In this document: piece by piece, positions 17,990 to 26,664 of the stretch | Layout of the letters: each line of letters begins with the position of its first letter | How positions within the stretch are numbered: the stretch's first letter is position 1 | DNA from: Candidatus Moduliflexus flocculans | GTDB lineage: Bacteria > Moduliflexota > Moduliflexia > Moduliflexales > Moduliflexaceae | Assembly (NCBI GenBank): GCA_000739515.1 | Contig: DF820457.1 | Span: 509,906-547,446, forward strand | DNA: 37,541 bases | Direction of reading: 5' to 3' | The notes under the pieces: model-generated | What the model saw: only the letters and a program-made list of their open reading frames with translations | The model's database searches: none | What the model was told of the DNA's origin: nothing | Program-made: the position numbers and the translations under genes

Positions 17990-18311
17990 AATCCTCTCGT
18001 CTTTCGTGAGTTCCCATCGTTCAATCACGCCTTTTCGATGATACTATGCATTTTTAAGAATTCCCGTCAAGTAGAAATTCGGCATGGTGGAAAAATCCCT
18101 TGAAAAATCGGAGCGTTTCAGCATACTTCAGGCGAATTTGATTGCCCCTATTCCGCACGAAGCGCCCACAATTTTTCAGAAATCATTTTCTTGCTCAAAA
18201 AACTCTTGATTAGAAATAAAGATTGTGAGTAGAATGACGCTTCAAGGAGAAAAAGGTTTTCTGCAACAGCGACAATTTTTCAATAACGCGGAAATAGAGG
18301 GAAGGATGACA
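17990..18311. other. Divergent promoter region
   Basis: 322 bases between two divergent genes. A-T-rich stretches occur near 18170-18220, but I cannot point to a convincing -35/-10 pair. A GTG/ATG extension of the rightward frame begins at 18225, but a better start lies at 18312. It should contain promoters for the NTE-like operon and for the coiled-coil gene. Confidence 0.5.
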
Positions 18312-21300
18312 ATGAGATTACGACGAGCAGGAATCATGACAGGTCTGTGTCTGCTGATAGCAATGGTTTCACCGGCATTCGCCAAAACAGAAGAAGCGTA
18401 TCAGGAAGAAATCCGCGCGTTGCAAAAGCGTAATACGCAATTGGAAAATACGCTGGAGGAAAATAGCAAGGAATTAAAAGAAACGCGCAATGCGATGCAG
18501 CAGTTAAAAACGCAGATACAAATGTTGCTCGAACAGCAAAATAGCTCGGAAACCGCGCAAAAAACCCAACAGCTTGAAACTGATTTGAAGGCGGCCTCCC
18601 AACAAATTCAAGACCTTCAGCAGAAATTAAAAACGTCAGAACAAGACAACGCGAAATTGCGGCAGGACGCGATAAAATCAACTGCCTCAAAAGACGCGGA
18701 AGCGAATACAAAAAAATTGCAGCAGAACATCGAACTCTTGCAAAGCCAAATGAAAAAGCAACAGGAGGAAGCTTCCGCCGAACAGAAACGGTTACAGGGA
18801 GAATTGCAAAAAATAGAGACCGAATATGAGTTGCAAAAAACGCAATATAAAACGAATGTCGCGACGCTGCAAGCCAAAGAGCAAGAATTAGCCACCCTTC
18901 GGCAGGCCAGCGAAAAGTCTTCCGCTGCCGATACTCGCGTTGCCGAATTAGAGGCGATGTTAGCCGAGATGAACGCCAGGATGGTGAAAATCACGCAGGA
19001 AAAAACCGCGTTGGAAGCCAAATTGAAAGAGACAATCGCCTCGCAGTCAACGACCACAGAAGCCACTCGCCAGCAGCAAAAACAGACGCAGGACTTGGAA
19101 CGGCAATTGGCGGATATGACCGCAAAGACAGCGGAGTTATCCACACAATTGGCGCAGGCGCAAGAAAATGCTCGGAATGCCGAGAAAAAAGCGAAAGAGC
19201 TTGAAGCCAGCGTGGAGACGACCCGGACAGAGATGCGGAAGCAAAGCACAGCCACCAACGATGGCGACATGCGTGTCAAAGAATTCGAAGCCATGTTAGC
19301 GGAATTGAACAGCAAATTGCTCAAAATGTCGCAGCAAAAGACGGAACTTGAAACCAGATTGACTGAACAAAATGCGATAAACCAACAGAAAACCGATCAG
19401 ATTTACGCATTGGAGCAACATATCGGAGAATTGCAAAAATCATTGGCGGCGCGCAAAGAGCAGGCGTCGCAAGAACAGCAGTCCGCGCAACAAGTCAATC
19501 TTCAAATCAACGATTTGCAGCGCCAATTAGCAGAAGCGAACGCGAAAGCGCAGGAAACCGCGGACACCAACACCAAACTTCAAATGCAATTAGAGGAGAG
19601 CAAAGGCGCAGAATATTTAAAAGTACAGGAGCTAACCAAAGAAGTCGCCCGGCTGCAAGGCTTGCTCGATTCTTCTCAGAAAAAAGCGGCGCAACAGGAG
19701 ACGAGCACGCAGCAGATAGATGCCAGAATCGCCGAATTAGAGAGTCAATTGACGCAGGCCAACGCCAGGGCGGAAGAAATGGCCGCTGAAAATGCTCGCC
19801 TGGAAACGGCATTACGAGATCAAAAATCGCTTCAGCAGGATGATGTCGCCAAAACAGAATCTGAAGTTTCCAGGTTGAAAGGCGAGCTTCGCAAAGCGGC
19901 TGAATACGTGAACATCAAAAACGCGGAATTGCTTGCCGCAAAAGAGCAAAACAAGCTGCTGACAGAGCAAGTTGCGCGTTATGAACAGGAACATTCCTCG
20001 TTGCAATCTCAATTAACGACGCATTCGGCAGATATTCAGGAACAATCTCTTACCGTTCAACAATTAGAAACCAAATTGGCCGAAACGCAAGCCACCCTCG
20101 AACAAAACAACCAAAAGATTGCCTCATTGGCCAGCGAACGGGATGCGTTGACGAATGAAGTGGAGGCGGCGAAACAGCAGAACGCAGCGCTTCAAGTGCA
20201 GCTTGACGATCAGGAACAGCGTTTTGCCCGCCAGTCATCTGTCCCGGAAGAGGCCAAAAAACGGATTCAAGAATTAACGTTAGAACTTCAGGACGCGAAA
20301 TTGAAGCTCGATCAATTAAGCCATCTGGAAACAGAGTATCCAGCCACCCAAAAAGCCCTGGCCGATTTGAAAGCGGAACTTGCCACCTTGCGCGATGCTC
20401 ATGGTGAAGTCGCCGTTCTGCGTCCGCAGGTGCAAGAATTACAGCAAAATCTTGACCAATCGCGCCGGGAGGCGGAAATCGCCAAAACTCAATATGAAAC
20501 GTTACAACAGGAACTTGCCAGAAAAGCGGAGACCTTTCAAATGCAGCAACAGCAATATGACGACATTTCCGCCCGCAATCGCGAATTAGAAGAGCAGTAT
20601 CAAAAAGGGCAGGCAGATTTGCAGCTTAAAGAAAAGTTGTTGCAGCAGGCATTAATGGAAAAATCAGTGTTAGAAAAAGTCGTAGATGAAGAAGATTTGA
20701 CCTCTGTGTCCGTTTTAAAAGTGAAACTTCAGGAGGTAGAAACGCAGAATGCCGCATTACAGGCGCAGATTCAGAGTCTCCAGACATCTCAAACCGCGAA
20801 GTTGCCTGATCACAAGCCCCAGGAAACGAAATCATCCCAATCATCCAATTTATCCGGAGAAGTCACCTTACGCCTGGCAACGCTTGAAGAGCAGGTGGTT
20901 GAAGAACGCGCGAAACGCCAGCAGCTTGAGACAGAATTGCAAACTGCGCGGCAGCAATTGATTTCCGTGAAAACTGTTCAGCAAGGGATCGCTTCAACGC
21001 CAGGCGGCAAAATGGCCTTTTCGCCAACCGAGATGATTAAAAGCTCGGCAGGAGGCGCGATCAGCGTGTTAAGCTGGTCGAACGACCGCAAAAAGATCGC
21101 CTATATCGAATCAACCCAAAAAGCCGAGCAACTCTGGGTGCTTGACACGCAGACCCGGCAGTCCGCCAGAATCACGGAATGGCAGAAGAGCAGCGCGGCT
21201 CCGCGCATCAATCAGTTTGCCTGGGCATACGACAATCAGCATTTTCTATTTTCCACCGGCCAGCCGGCTCAATTTACCTTGTATGCCGGCGATAGCAGTC

Positions 21301-21890
21301 GTTTAATCGGCGCGCCGATCCAAATCTTCGATCAGAACATTTCGTTTGCCTGGTCGCCGAATCAGCTTCGATTTGCGTATTTCTCCGGTCCCCAGCTGAT
21401 TATTCAAACGCTGCAAGGCAACGCGCTGCCGATTCAAATCGGCCATGTACAAGGCAAGTTCCCGACAACGTTGGCCTGGTCGCCAGATGGAAGCAAAATC
21501 GCGTTTTCCGCCAGAAAAGACAGCAGCATGGATATTTTTCTGCTGCTCTTCTCCGGCAACACGCCGCTGCTGCAACCGTTAGTCGCCTCTTCGTCAGACG
21601 ATATTCAGCCCTCCTGGTCGCCAGATGGCGCGAATATTGCGTTTTACGTCAGTTCAGAACAATTGGATACCAAAATTGCTGTCACGCCAGCGGATAAAAG
21701 CCGCGTGCCATACATTGTGGCGCATAATGTGTCACGTCCGGCGAATTACGGCCCGCAATGGATCAGCGCAACGTCGTTACAATACATCGGCGAAGAGGCG
21801 ATTTCCGCATCGCAAAACTCGATTTATCGCGTGGATATTAAAACAGGCCAGCGTTCCGCCGTACCGTTGGCGCTGATGGTTGGAGAATAA
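18312..21890 (+). CDS. Periplasmic long coiled-coil protein with TolB-like propeller
   Basis: About 1192 residues from the ATG at 18312, six bases after GGGAAGG; an ATG at 18306 and a GTG at 18225 are in frame. Residues 1-24 form a Sec signal peptide ending PAFA-K. Residues about 25-880 are an almost unbroken coiled coil rich in Gln, Glu, Lys, Leu and Ala, with several recurring blocks (VAELEAMLAEMNARM, VKEFEAMLAELNSKL, IAELESQLTQANARA). After a low-complexity hinge (residues about 880-950) comes a TolB/PD40-type beta-propeller, with units such as SWSNDRKKIAYI, AWSPDGSKIAFS and SWSPDGANIAFY. This layout suggests a periplasmic spacer with a binding platform; its partner is unknown. It is a single-gene transcript with a strong terminator right after the stop. 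Confidence 0.92.
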   Translation: MRLRRAGIMTGLCLLIAMVSPAFAKTEEAYQEEIRALQKRNTQLENTLEENSKELKETRNAMQQLKTQIQMLLEQQNSSETAQKTQQLETDLKAASQQIQDLQQKLKTSEQDNAKLRQDAIKSTASKDAEANTKKLQQNIELLQSQMKKQQEEASAEQKRLQGELQKIETEYELQKTQYKTNVATLQAKEQELATLRQASEKSSAADTRVAELEAMLAEMNARMVKITQEKTALEAKLKETIASQSTTTEATRQQQKQTQDLERQLADMTAKTAELSTQLAQAQENARNAEKKAKELEASVETTRTEMRKQSTATNDGDMRVKEFEAMLAELNSKLLKMSQQKTELETRLTEQNAINQQKTDQIYALEQHIGELQKSLAARKEQASQEQQSAQQVNLQINDLQRQLAEANAKAQETADTNTKLQMQLEESKGAEYLKVQELTKEVARLQGLLDSSQKKAAQQETSTQQIDARIAELESQLTQANARAEEMAAENARLETALRDQKSLQQDDVAKTESEVSRLKGELRKAAEYVNIKNAELLAAKEQNKLLTEQVARYEQEHSSLQSQLTTHSADIQEQSLTVQQLETKLAETQATLEQNNQKIASLASERDALTNEVEAAKQQNAALQVQLDDQEQRFARQSSVPEEAKKRIQELTLELQDAKLKLDQLSHLETEYPATQKALADLKAELATLRDAHGEVAVLRPQVQELQQNLDQSRREAEIAKTQYETLQQELARKAETFQMQQQQYDDISARNRELEEQYQKGQADLQLKEKLLQQALMEKSVLEKVVDEEDLTSVSVLKVKLQEVETQNAALQAQIQSLQTSQTAKLPDHKPQETKSSQSSNLSGEVTLRLATLEEQVVEERAKRQQLETELQTARQQLISVKTVQQGIASTPGGKMAFSPTEMIKSSAGGAISVLSWSNDRKKIAYIESTQKAEQLWVLDTQTRQSARITEWQKSSAAPRINQFAWAYDNQHFLFSTGQPAQFTLYAGDSSRLIGAPIQIFDQNISFAWSPNQLRFAYFSGPQLIIQTLQGNALPIQIGHVQGKFPTTLAWSPDGSKIAFSARKDSSMDIFLLLFSGNTPLLQPLVASSSDDIQPSWSPDGANIAFYVSSEQLDTKIAVTPADKSRVPYIVAHNVSRPANYGPQWISATSLQYIGEEAISASQNSIYRVDIKTGQRSAVPLALMVGE

Positions 21891-21893
21891 AAA

Positions 21894-21937
21894 AACGCTG
21901 CCGGACATCATGACCATGTCCGGCAGCGTTTTTTTTT
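21894..21937. terminator. Bidirectional intrinsic terminator
   Basis: AACGCTGCCGGACAT pairs perfectly with ATGTCCGGCAGCGTT across seven bases, flanked by A-run on the left and T-run on the right. It lies between the convergent coiled-coil and STAS genes and should stop transcription from both. Confidence 0.93.
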
Positions 21938-21967
21938 GAAGACTTCACTCTGGTGAGGTCTCATGTT

Positions 21968-22312
21968 TTAGAGCGTTGCTAATGCTTCTTCTTCCGTTCC
22001 AAGCACATTGACATACTGCGTCAAGCCAATCATGCGGAAGATTTTTTTGAAATGCGGCGTCAAGCCATACACCCTGAAGGCCAAGTCTTTGTGGGTAGGA
22101 CTCGTGACAATGCCAATTAAAATGGCGATGCCGCTGCTGTTAATATAGCTCACGTCTGTAAAATTCAGCACAAATTTTCGAATGCCTTCATCTACAGTCG
22201 CATGAATCAATGAATTAATGGTTTCATCGGAAAATGAGGTGACTTCCCCTTTCAAATCCACAATCGCGACGGTATCGAGTTTTCTCACAGTTGCTTTTAG
22301 ATTTTCAGCCAT
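21968..22312 (-). CDS. STAS-domain anti-sigma factor antagonist
   Basis: 114 residues from the ATG at 22312, preceded by GAGGGGAGCGG; the frame reaches 22348 without a ribosome binding site. It is a single STAS domain: VAIVDLKGEVTSF, FVLNFTDVSYINSSGIAIL and the C-terminal FKKIFRMIGLTQYV. The Ser59-Ser60 pair in INSSG is the site that is phosphorylated in SpoIIAA/RsbV. Such proteins bind a kinase anti-sigma factor and release a sigma factor or a regulator. No partner kinase or sigma factor is in the window, so the pathway is unknown. Confidence 0.92.
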   Translation of the reverse strand: MAENLKATVRKLDTVAIVDLKGEVTSFSDETINSLIHATVDEGIRKFVLNFTDVSYINSSGIAILIGIVTSPTHKDLAFRVYGLTPHFKKIFRMIGLTQYVNVLGTEEEALATL

Positions 22313-22426
22313 ACATCCGCTCCCCTCAATAAACAGACTCCGATACACACAGGTGTTGCTCTCACCACAACCAGATTTCTACGATAAAGAAAAAGCAGAG
22401 AATGTCAAGAAAAAACGTCATTATTT

Positions 22427-22456
22427 AGGAGCGCCAAAGCAAGCGTCGGCGCTCCT
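22427..22456. repeat. Repeat family A, short copy
   Basis: AGGAGCGCC (22427-22435) mirrors GGCGCTCCT (22448-22456) around AAAGCAAGCGTC. It keeps the family edges and a right-arm core but lacks the inner hairpin. It sits between the STAS gene and the URO-D-like stop, in a gap that contains no gene. Confidence 0.75.
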
Positions 22457-22499
22457 GAGACGGCGCGGCATGAAAACTGCGCCGCTCTGTGTTCCGCTC

Positions 22500-23468
22500 T
22501 TAACAGGGAACGCGAAGCGGGCGATCATCGCAATTTATTCCTGCCGCAGCACAGACGCCGCGAATAACTTCGGGAAACGTATCTGTCGGAATAGAACAGC
22601 CGGGAGCAAGAATAAACCGCTGGTTGCCGCCGACGCGAATCGCCTCGAGCGCCTGCGCCTGAAGCGCTGAGATTGAAGTTAATCCAAAATCAGTGTGATC
22701 AATTCCGCCCATCAGCACGCCGCCATACATCTGCCGCGTTTCTGCCAACCCCGGCCCGGCGGCGCGATCCGCCCAGCTAATCGCATCTGTCGGATAGGTT
22801 TGGATGACGTCGATGAAATACAATGCATTTCCGTGAATATGCGCGATCACCACTGGCGCAAACGCTTTCACCGCCTGGAACAGCTTTATATCGTATGGCT
22901 TCATAAAGGTTTGATACTGCTCGTAAGTCACATATTCCGCTGACGCCGGCACAGAGATAAAGAGGCCGTCCGCGCCATGCTCGATGACACTGCGGCAATA
23001 GGCGATCATATTCTCTGTGATGACTTCCAGCGCATGATGCAGCGTTTTGGGGTCGTCTCGCATATAAGACGCCATCTTTTCTTTGACCAATGAGCGACGC
23101 GCCACGTTCCAGGGATTGAACACCGTATCAACGCAAAACGCCTGATCGCCGATCTCCTTGGAGATCATATCCCATGCCGCTAACTGCTCCTGATAAGGAC
23201 TCTCCTCAATATCGAACCGATCCAATTTCATCAGACTTTCCGGCGTGCTGCAATCGCTGACGCCCTCAGGAAAAGGATACGGATAATCACTCATCATTTT
23301 CAGCCAGTCAAGATTGTAGGCTTCATAAAAATCGCGCTGTGCGCGAGCAAAATCACACCCTGAGCCATGTTGCAAGCCGAAATGATACCAGAGGGAAAAC
23401 GGCGGGCGATCCACGTCTTTTCCCGCAAACACCGCCTCCATGCGTTCACGTTTTGCCATTGCTGCCAT
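22500..23468 (-). CDS. Uroporphyrinogen-decarboxylase-like (URO-D/MtaA superfamily) protein
   Basis: 322 residues from the ATG at 23468 (MAAMAKRER), which follows GGAGGAATGTT; the frame opens to 23591 but the extra part is not conserved-looking. It is a TIM-barrel URO-D relative: AVFAGKDVDRPPFSLWYHFG near the start, VIEHGADGLFISVPASAEY, VVIAHIHGNALYFIDVI, GGIDHTDFG and FILAPGCSIPTDTFPEVI near the end. The HxH and the Cys of APGC resemble the zinc site of corrinoid-related methyltransferases of the MtaA group rather than true HemE, whose PxWxMRQAGR motif is absent. No corrinoid protein is nearby, so the substrate is unknown. It is followed by repeats and has no obvious operon partner. Confidence 0.85.
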   Translation of the reverse strand: MAAMAKRERMEAVFAGKDVDRPPFSLWYHFGLQHGSGCDFARAQRDFYEAYNLDWLKMMSDYPYPFPEGVSDCSTPESLMKLDRFDIEESPYQEQLAAWDMISKEIGDQAFCVDTVFNPWNVARRSLVKEKMASYMRDDPKTLHHALEVITENMIAYCRSVIEHGADGLFISVPASAEYVTYEQYQTFMKPYDIKLFQAVKAFAPVVIAHIHGNALYFIDVIQTYPTDAISWADRAAGPGLAETRQMYGGVLMGGIDHTDFGLTSISALQAQALEAIRVGGNQRFILAPGCSIPTDTFPEVIRGVCAAAGINCDDRPLRVPC

Positions 23469-24201
23469 AACATTCCTCCATAAAGATTCAATGATCGAAT
23501 GAGGCGAACGCCTCACGCCAAAGGCCGATACATCGTTCAGCACACCAATAAAAGTCTCCAGCAAACACCCGTCAACATATCGGCGCGGCATAGGATGAGA
23601 TCATAATCAACATCTGCGACATCATGCTGTGATCTCATGTTACGCAGCCGATTCAAGACGAATGACCGCACACTCCCCTCCGGGGAGGGGGTGGGGGTGG
23701 GTTCTTGACACGAGCAATCACTCACGGACGAACCCACCCCTTGCCCCTCCCAGGAGGGGAATTGTCGGCGACGCTGCGTAACATCAACTGTGATCTATCA
23801 TAAAAAAGACGCGCGCTGTCAAGCGTCTTGTGTGCTGAATTTGTATTTCACCGCATATATCGCATACGTGCGCGATAATATGCGAACGTGTCGGATAGAA
23901 CGCGCAGCAAATTTTGAAGAAACGTATTTATTATTTGACACAAATCAGACGCTGTATCGAACGCTTAAAATGTGTGCGAGCGTGAGATAACTCGCGCACA
24001 ACGCAGTCATCAGCGCTGCATCATAACGACAAAATGACCGAGTTCTCTATCGCCTCCATTTACTCAATATACCCAACATCAGCGTTGCTATGAGAAATTC
24101 ATCATTGCGGTTATTGCGTGATAATATTGATGTGGCGACTTCTCAACGTCAGCAAAGATCGGTTGGCAGGCTCGCGCATTCACTGAGAAAGGAATCACTA
24201 C
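23469..24201. other. 733-base gap, no gene; contains a nested palindromic element
   Basis: I find no protein-like frame, tRNA or riboswitch. The main structure is the element at 23637-23784. A TTGACA at 23935-23940 could be a -35 box for the GT2 gene, but the -10 candidate is poor. The rest (23800-24190) is A-T-rich and unremarkable. Confidence 0.5.
23637..23784. repeat. Nested G-rich palindromic element
   Basis: ATGTTACGCAGC (23637-23648) and GCTGCGTAACAT (23773-23784) are perfect 12-base inverted ends. Inside lie two G-rich units in opposite orientation: CCCCTCCGGGGAGGGG followed by TGGGTTC, and GAACCCACCCCTTGCCCCTCCCAGGAGGGG, separated by about 26 bases. The whole can fold as one long hairpin. 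The core matches the G-rich copies at 1-45 and 7511-7588. Confidence 0.75.
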
Positions 24202-24990
24202 ATGGCTCTTGCGATGGTGGTCGTTCCCACCTATAACGAACGCGATAATATTGAAAAATTAATTCGAACGATTTTTGGGCAATATCCAGATTTTCATATT
24301 GCCGTCATTGATGACAATTCGCCGGACGGCACCGGGCAAGTCGTTGAGGGGTTGCGATCAGAATTTCCGAACCTGCATATTCATCATCGCGCCAAGAAAG
24401 AAGGGCTTGGCCCGGCTTATGTCGCAGGGTTTCGCTACGCGATGTCCTGCGGCGCGGATTTTATATTTGAAATGGATGCCGATTTCTCGCATGATCCGGC
24501 GTCGCTTGGCGATTTACTGAAGGCGGCGCAGCACTATGATTTAGTCATCGGCAGCCGCTATCTCGACGGCATTCGCGTGGAAGGCTGGCCGTTCCGGCGC
24601 TTGCTGCTCAGTAAATTCGCCAATATATACACGGCGGCGCTTCTTGTCCTGCCGGTCTGGGATTTGACCGCCGGATTTCGCTGCTACCGGCGCGAAGTGT
24701 TGGAACAGATTGATCTGGATCGCGTCCATTCCGATGGATACGCCTTTCAAATCGAAATGCTCTACTATACAATGAAGGCAGGGTTTCATGTCACTGAAGT
24801 CCCAATTTTGTTCCGCGAGCGCGTGCATGGCGAGTCCAAAATTTCGCGGCATGTTGTCCGCGAGGCATTCTGGCTGGTCTTAAAATTTCACGCTCCGATC
24901 ATGACGATCCTGCGCCACCTCCATTACATCGCCGATAATTACGGCGAATTCGTCCGCAATCATCCTGCCACGCAGCCGCGCCACGCATAA
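24202..24990 (+). CDS. GT2 glycosyltransferase, polyprenol-phosphate mannosyltransferase-like
   Basis: 262 residues. It has the DPM1-type GT2 layout: VVVPTYNERDNIEKLI at the start, AVIDDNSPDGTGQVV, the metal/nucleotide DAD in EMDADFSHDP, VIGSRYLDG, and the RFRERVHGESKI-like acceptor segment (ILFRERVHGESKIS). These enzymes transfer a sugar from NDP-sugar to polyprenyl phosphate on the cytoplasmic face. The polytopic C-terminal extension found in some relatives is absent, so it is soluble or peripheral. The ATG follows AAAGGA. It is monocistronic: a strong terminator starts eight bases after the stop. Confidence 0.93.
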   Translation: MALAMVVVPTYNERDNIEKLIRTIFGQYPDFHIAVIDDNSPDGTGQVVEGLRSEFPNLHIHHRAKKEGLGPAYVAGFRYAMSCGADFIFEMDADFSHDPASLGDLLKAAQHYDLVIGSRYLDGIRVEGWPFRRLLLSKFANIYTAALLVLPVWDLTAGFRCYRREVLEQIDLDRVHSDGYAFQIEMLYYTMKAGFHVTEVPILFRERVHGESKISRHVVREAFWLVLKFHAPIMTILRHLHYIADNYGEFVRNHPATQPRHA

Positions 24991-24997
24991 CGCCTGT

Positions 24998-25035
24998 AAC
25001 TGCCAGACACCTCTTTAAGGTGTCTGGCAGTTTTT
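24998..25035 (+). terminator. Intrinsic terminator built on the CAGACACCTT palindrome
   Basis: AACTGCCAGACACCT pairs with AGGTGTCTGGCAGTT across five bases, then TTTTT. It fits as the terminator of the GT2 gene. The core matches the palindrome at 13342-13368, so the repeat family seems able to serve as a terminator. Confidence 0.88.
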
Positions 25036-25090
25036 GTTCTTCCTCCCTCTTGACAAGATCGTTCGTTGTATTGACATACAAGGGTGAGCA

Positions 25091-25122
25091 AGCTGTCAGA
25101 CATCTTCAAGGTGTCGACAGCT
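25091..25122. repeat. CAGACACCTT palindrome, degenerate copy
   Basis: AGCTGTCAGACATCTTCAAG followed by GTGTCGACAGCT forms an imperfect stem with the same core as 13342-13368. It lies in the 210-base gap before msrA. Confidence 0.6.
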
Positions 25123-25155
25123 TTTGACCATAACGTTCCAATACAAGTTAATATT

Positions 25156-25232
25156 CAGGAGCGCCAACGCTTGTGTTGACCTCTATCTGATGCGACTTCG
25201 TCGCATTGCCAAAGCAAGCTTTGGCAGTCCTG
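25156..25232. repeat. Repeat family A, full-length copy
   Basis: The left edge CAGGAGCGCCAACGCTTG mirrors the right arm GCCAAAGCAAGCTTTGGC plus AGTCCTG (25208-25232) imperfectly. The middle has the inner hairpin ATGCGAC-TTC-GTCGCAT. AAGGAGG of the msrA ribosome binding site begins one base after the right arm. Confidence 0.8.
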
Positions 25233-25248
25233 AAGGAGGCTATAAATT

Positions 25249-25863
25249 ATGAAATATTATCAGAGCATCATCTTTTTGCTTTTCTTGTGGATTGCCGCCG
25301 CCGCAGGCGCATTCGCCGCCGAATCATCTACGCAAGAGGCAACGGCGCTTGAAAAAGCCACGTTCGCGGGCGGGTGTTTCTGGTGCATGGAAGCCGCTTT
25401 CGATAAAATTGACGGCGTTGTTTCCACAACCTCAGGCTATACCGGCGGACAGAAAGACAGCCCCACGTATCAAGAAGTCTCATCTGGCGAAACCGGTCAT
25501 TCAGAAGCGGTGGAAGTGGCTTATAATCCGCAAAAGGTCAGCTATGAACAATTGTTAGCGGTTTTCTGGCGCAACATAGACCCAACCGTCAAAGATCGGC
25601 AGTTCTGCGATGTTGGCAATCAATACCGCACCGCGATTTATTATCATTCCGACGAGCAAAAACGACTGGCAGAGCGCTCGAAGCAAGACATTGAAAAACG
25701 ACTTGGAAGCGTGCAAACTGAAATCGTTCCAGTTTCGGCGTTTTATACCGCTGAGGAATATCATCAAGATTTTTACAAAAAAAATCCAGAGCGGTATCAG
25801 GCATATCGTGAAGGCTGCGGACAGGATGAACGCCTGAAAGAAGTCTGGAACAGCGACAAATAA
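25249..25863 (+). CDS. msrA: Peptide methionine-S-sulfoxide reductase, exported
   Basis: 204 residues. A Sec signal peptide (about 1-23, ending AFA-A) sends it to the periplasm, unlike the usual cytoplasmic MsrA. The catalytic motif GGCFWC gives Cys43 as the nucleophile; GYTGG, TGHSEAVEV and the conserved NQYRTAIYYHS follow. A further Cys in REGCGQDE near the C-terminus could be the resolving residue. It reduces the S-epimer of methionine sulfoxide in oxidised envelope proteins. There is no fused MsrB. AAGGAGG directly abuts repeat 25156-25232, so the repeat lies in its leader. It is convergent with the HEAT-like gene. Confidence 0.97.
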   Translation: MKYYQSIIFLLFLWIAAAAGAFAAESSTQEATALEKATFAGGCFWCMEAAFDKIDGVVSTTSGYTGGQKDSPTYQEVSSGETGHSEAVEVAYNPQKVSYEQLLAVFWRNIDPTVKDRQFCDVGNQYRTAIYYHSDEQKRLAERSKQDIEKRLGSVQTEIVPVSAFYTAEEYHQDFYKKNPERYQAYREGCGQDERLKEVWNSDK

Positions 25864-25870
25864 AACAGAT

Positions 25871-25899
25871 GTAGAGACGGATTGTCAATCCGTCTCTAT
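25871..25899. repeat. GTAGAGACGG hairpin between convergent genes
   Basis: GTAGAGACGGATT pairs with AATCCGTCTCTAT across GTC. It resembles the GTAGAGACGCC hairpin at 5564-5592. It fills the gap between the msrA stop and the HEAT-like stop, so it could act as a bidirectional terminator. Confidence 0.65.
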
Positions 25900-26654
25900 T
25901 AGCTCTTCAACATTAGGAACCGCACCTTCCAGAAATTTACCCATTCCGGCGCAGCGGCTTCAAGACGTTTCTTCTTGAGGTTTTCCCGCATAATCCAACG
26001 CACATCCTTATCATCCGATTGCAGCCAGCGTTCCATCATGCGCGTTCCGACTTCAGGCAAGGCTGCGGCTGCCACGCTCCAACAATACGCTAATCCTTTA
26101 CGGAGCGCAATAAACCCCTCATTTTTCCGATCTGTGGCAGAAACAACGGAGACCGTAATCATATCGAGCAGCTTGAGCGTCCCTCGCGCGGCCTGAGTGT
26201 CTTTCAGCAGTTTCGGTTCGCAAAGCGCAGCGCAGGCGGCTCGTTGTTCGAGATAATTGCCGGTCGCCCATTGCGCCATTTCGACAAGCAGCGCGGGCAT
26301 ATCTATTTCTCCAAGACGCTGTAATGCCATCGCCACCGCTTCGCGCGTGCGCCAGCGCGGATCAGATGCCAGCAAACGCAGCCGCGCAAACTGTGTCGCA
26401 TCGCCTTCAGCCAGCAGTTTTCCAAGTCCGAGAACGCCGCAGAACGCTAAAAATTCTTGCGGCGAATTGGTTGGGGCGCGGTCAGAAGTAAATTCAAGAT
26501 ATTGCTCGAAGAGGGCGCGTGTTCCCAAATCCACGACAACTTGCGCCAATTCGAGATTGCCACGCGGGCCTGGCAATCCAGATTCTTCGAGAAGAAAGGC
26601 ATCCCAGTGGTCAAGTGTCAGAAGCTTTTCGCGATAGATTTCCGATTTTTTCAT
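25899..26654 (-). CDS. HEAT-like helical repeat protein
   Basis: 251 residues with no signal peptide. It is all-helical with HEAT-like units, for example ASDPRWRTREAVAMALQRLGE, MAQWATGNYLEQRAACAALCE and LQSDDKDVRWIMRENLKKKRL. The opening LLTLDHWDAFLLEESGLPGPRGN looks like a conserved family signature, though I cannot name the family with certainty. The overall shape resembles AlkD-like DNA alkylation repair proteins, but I cannot see their catalytic residues, so I call it only a HEAT protein. It follows the DUF454 gene by ten bases in the same direction, so the two are probably cotranscribed. The ribosome binding site is weak. Confidence 0.75.
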   Translation of the reverse strand: MKKSEIYREKLLTLDHWDAFLLEESGLPGPRGNLELAQVVVDLGTRALFEQYLEFTSDRAPTNSPQEFLAFCGVLGLGKLLAEGDATQFARLRLLASDPRWRTREAVAMALQRLGEIDMPALLVEMAQWATGNYLEQRAACAALCEPKLLKDTQAARGTLKLLDMITVSVVSATDRKNEGFIALRKGLAYCWSVAAAALPEVGTRMMERWLQSDDKDVRWIMRENLKKKRLEAAAPEWVNFWKVRFLMLKS

Positions 26655-26664
26655 AATAAAGCGC

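Noticed and set aside
22500..23468. Haem-pathway HemE
   Set aside because: The HemE signature motifs are missing and the zinc-type HxH and Cys resemble corrinoid-related relatives.
23790..23990. 66-codon plus-strand frame before the GT2 gene
   Set aside because: No ribosome binding site, unusual composition and no recognisable motif.
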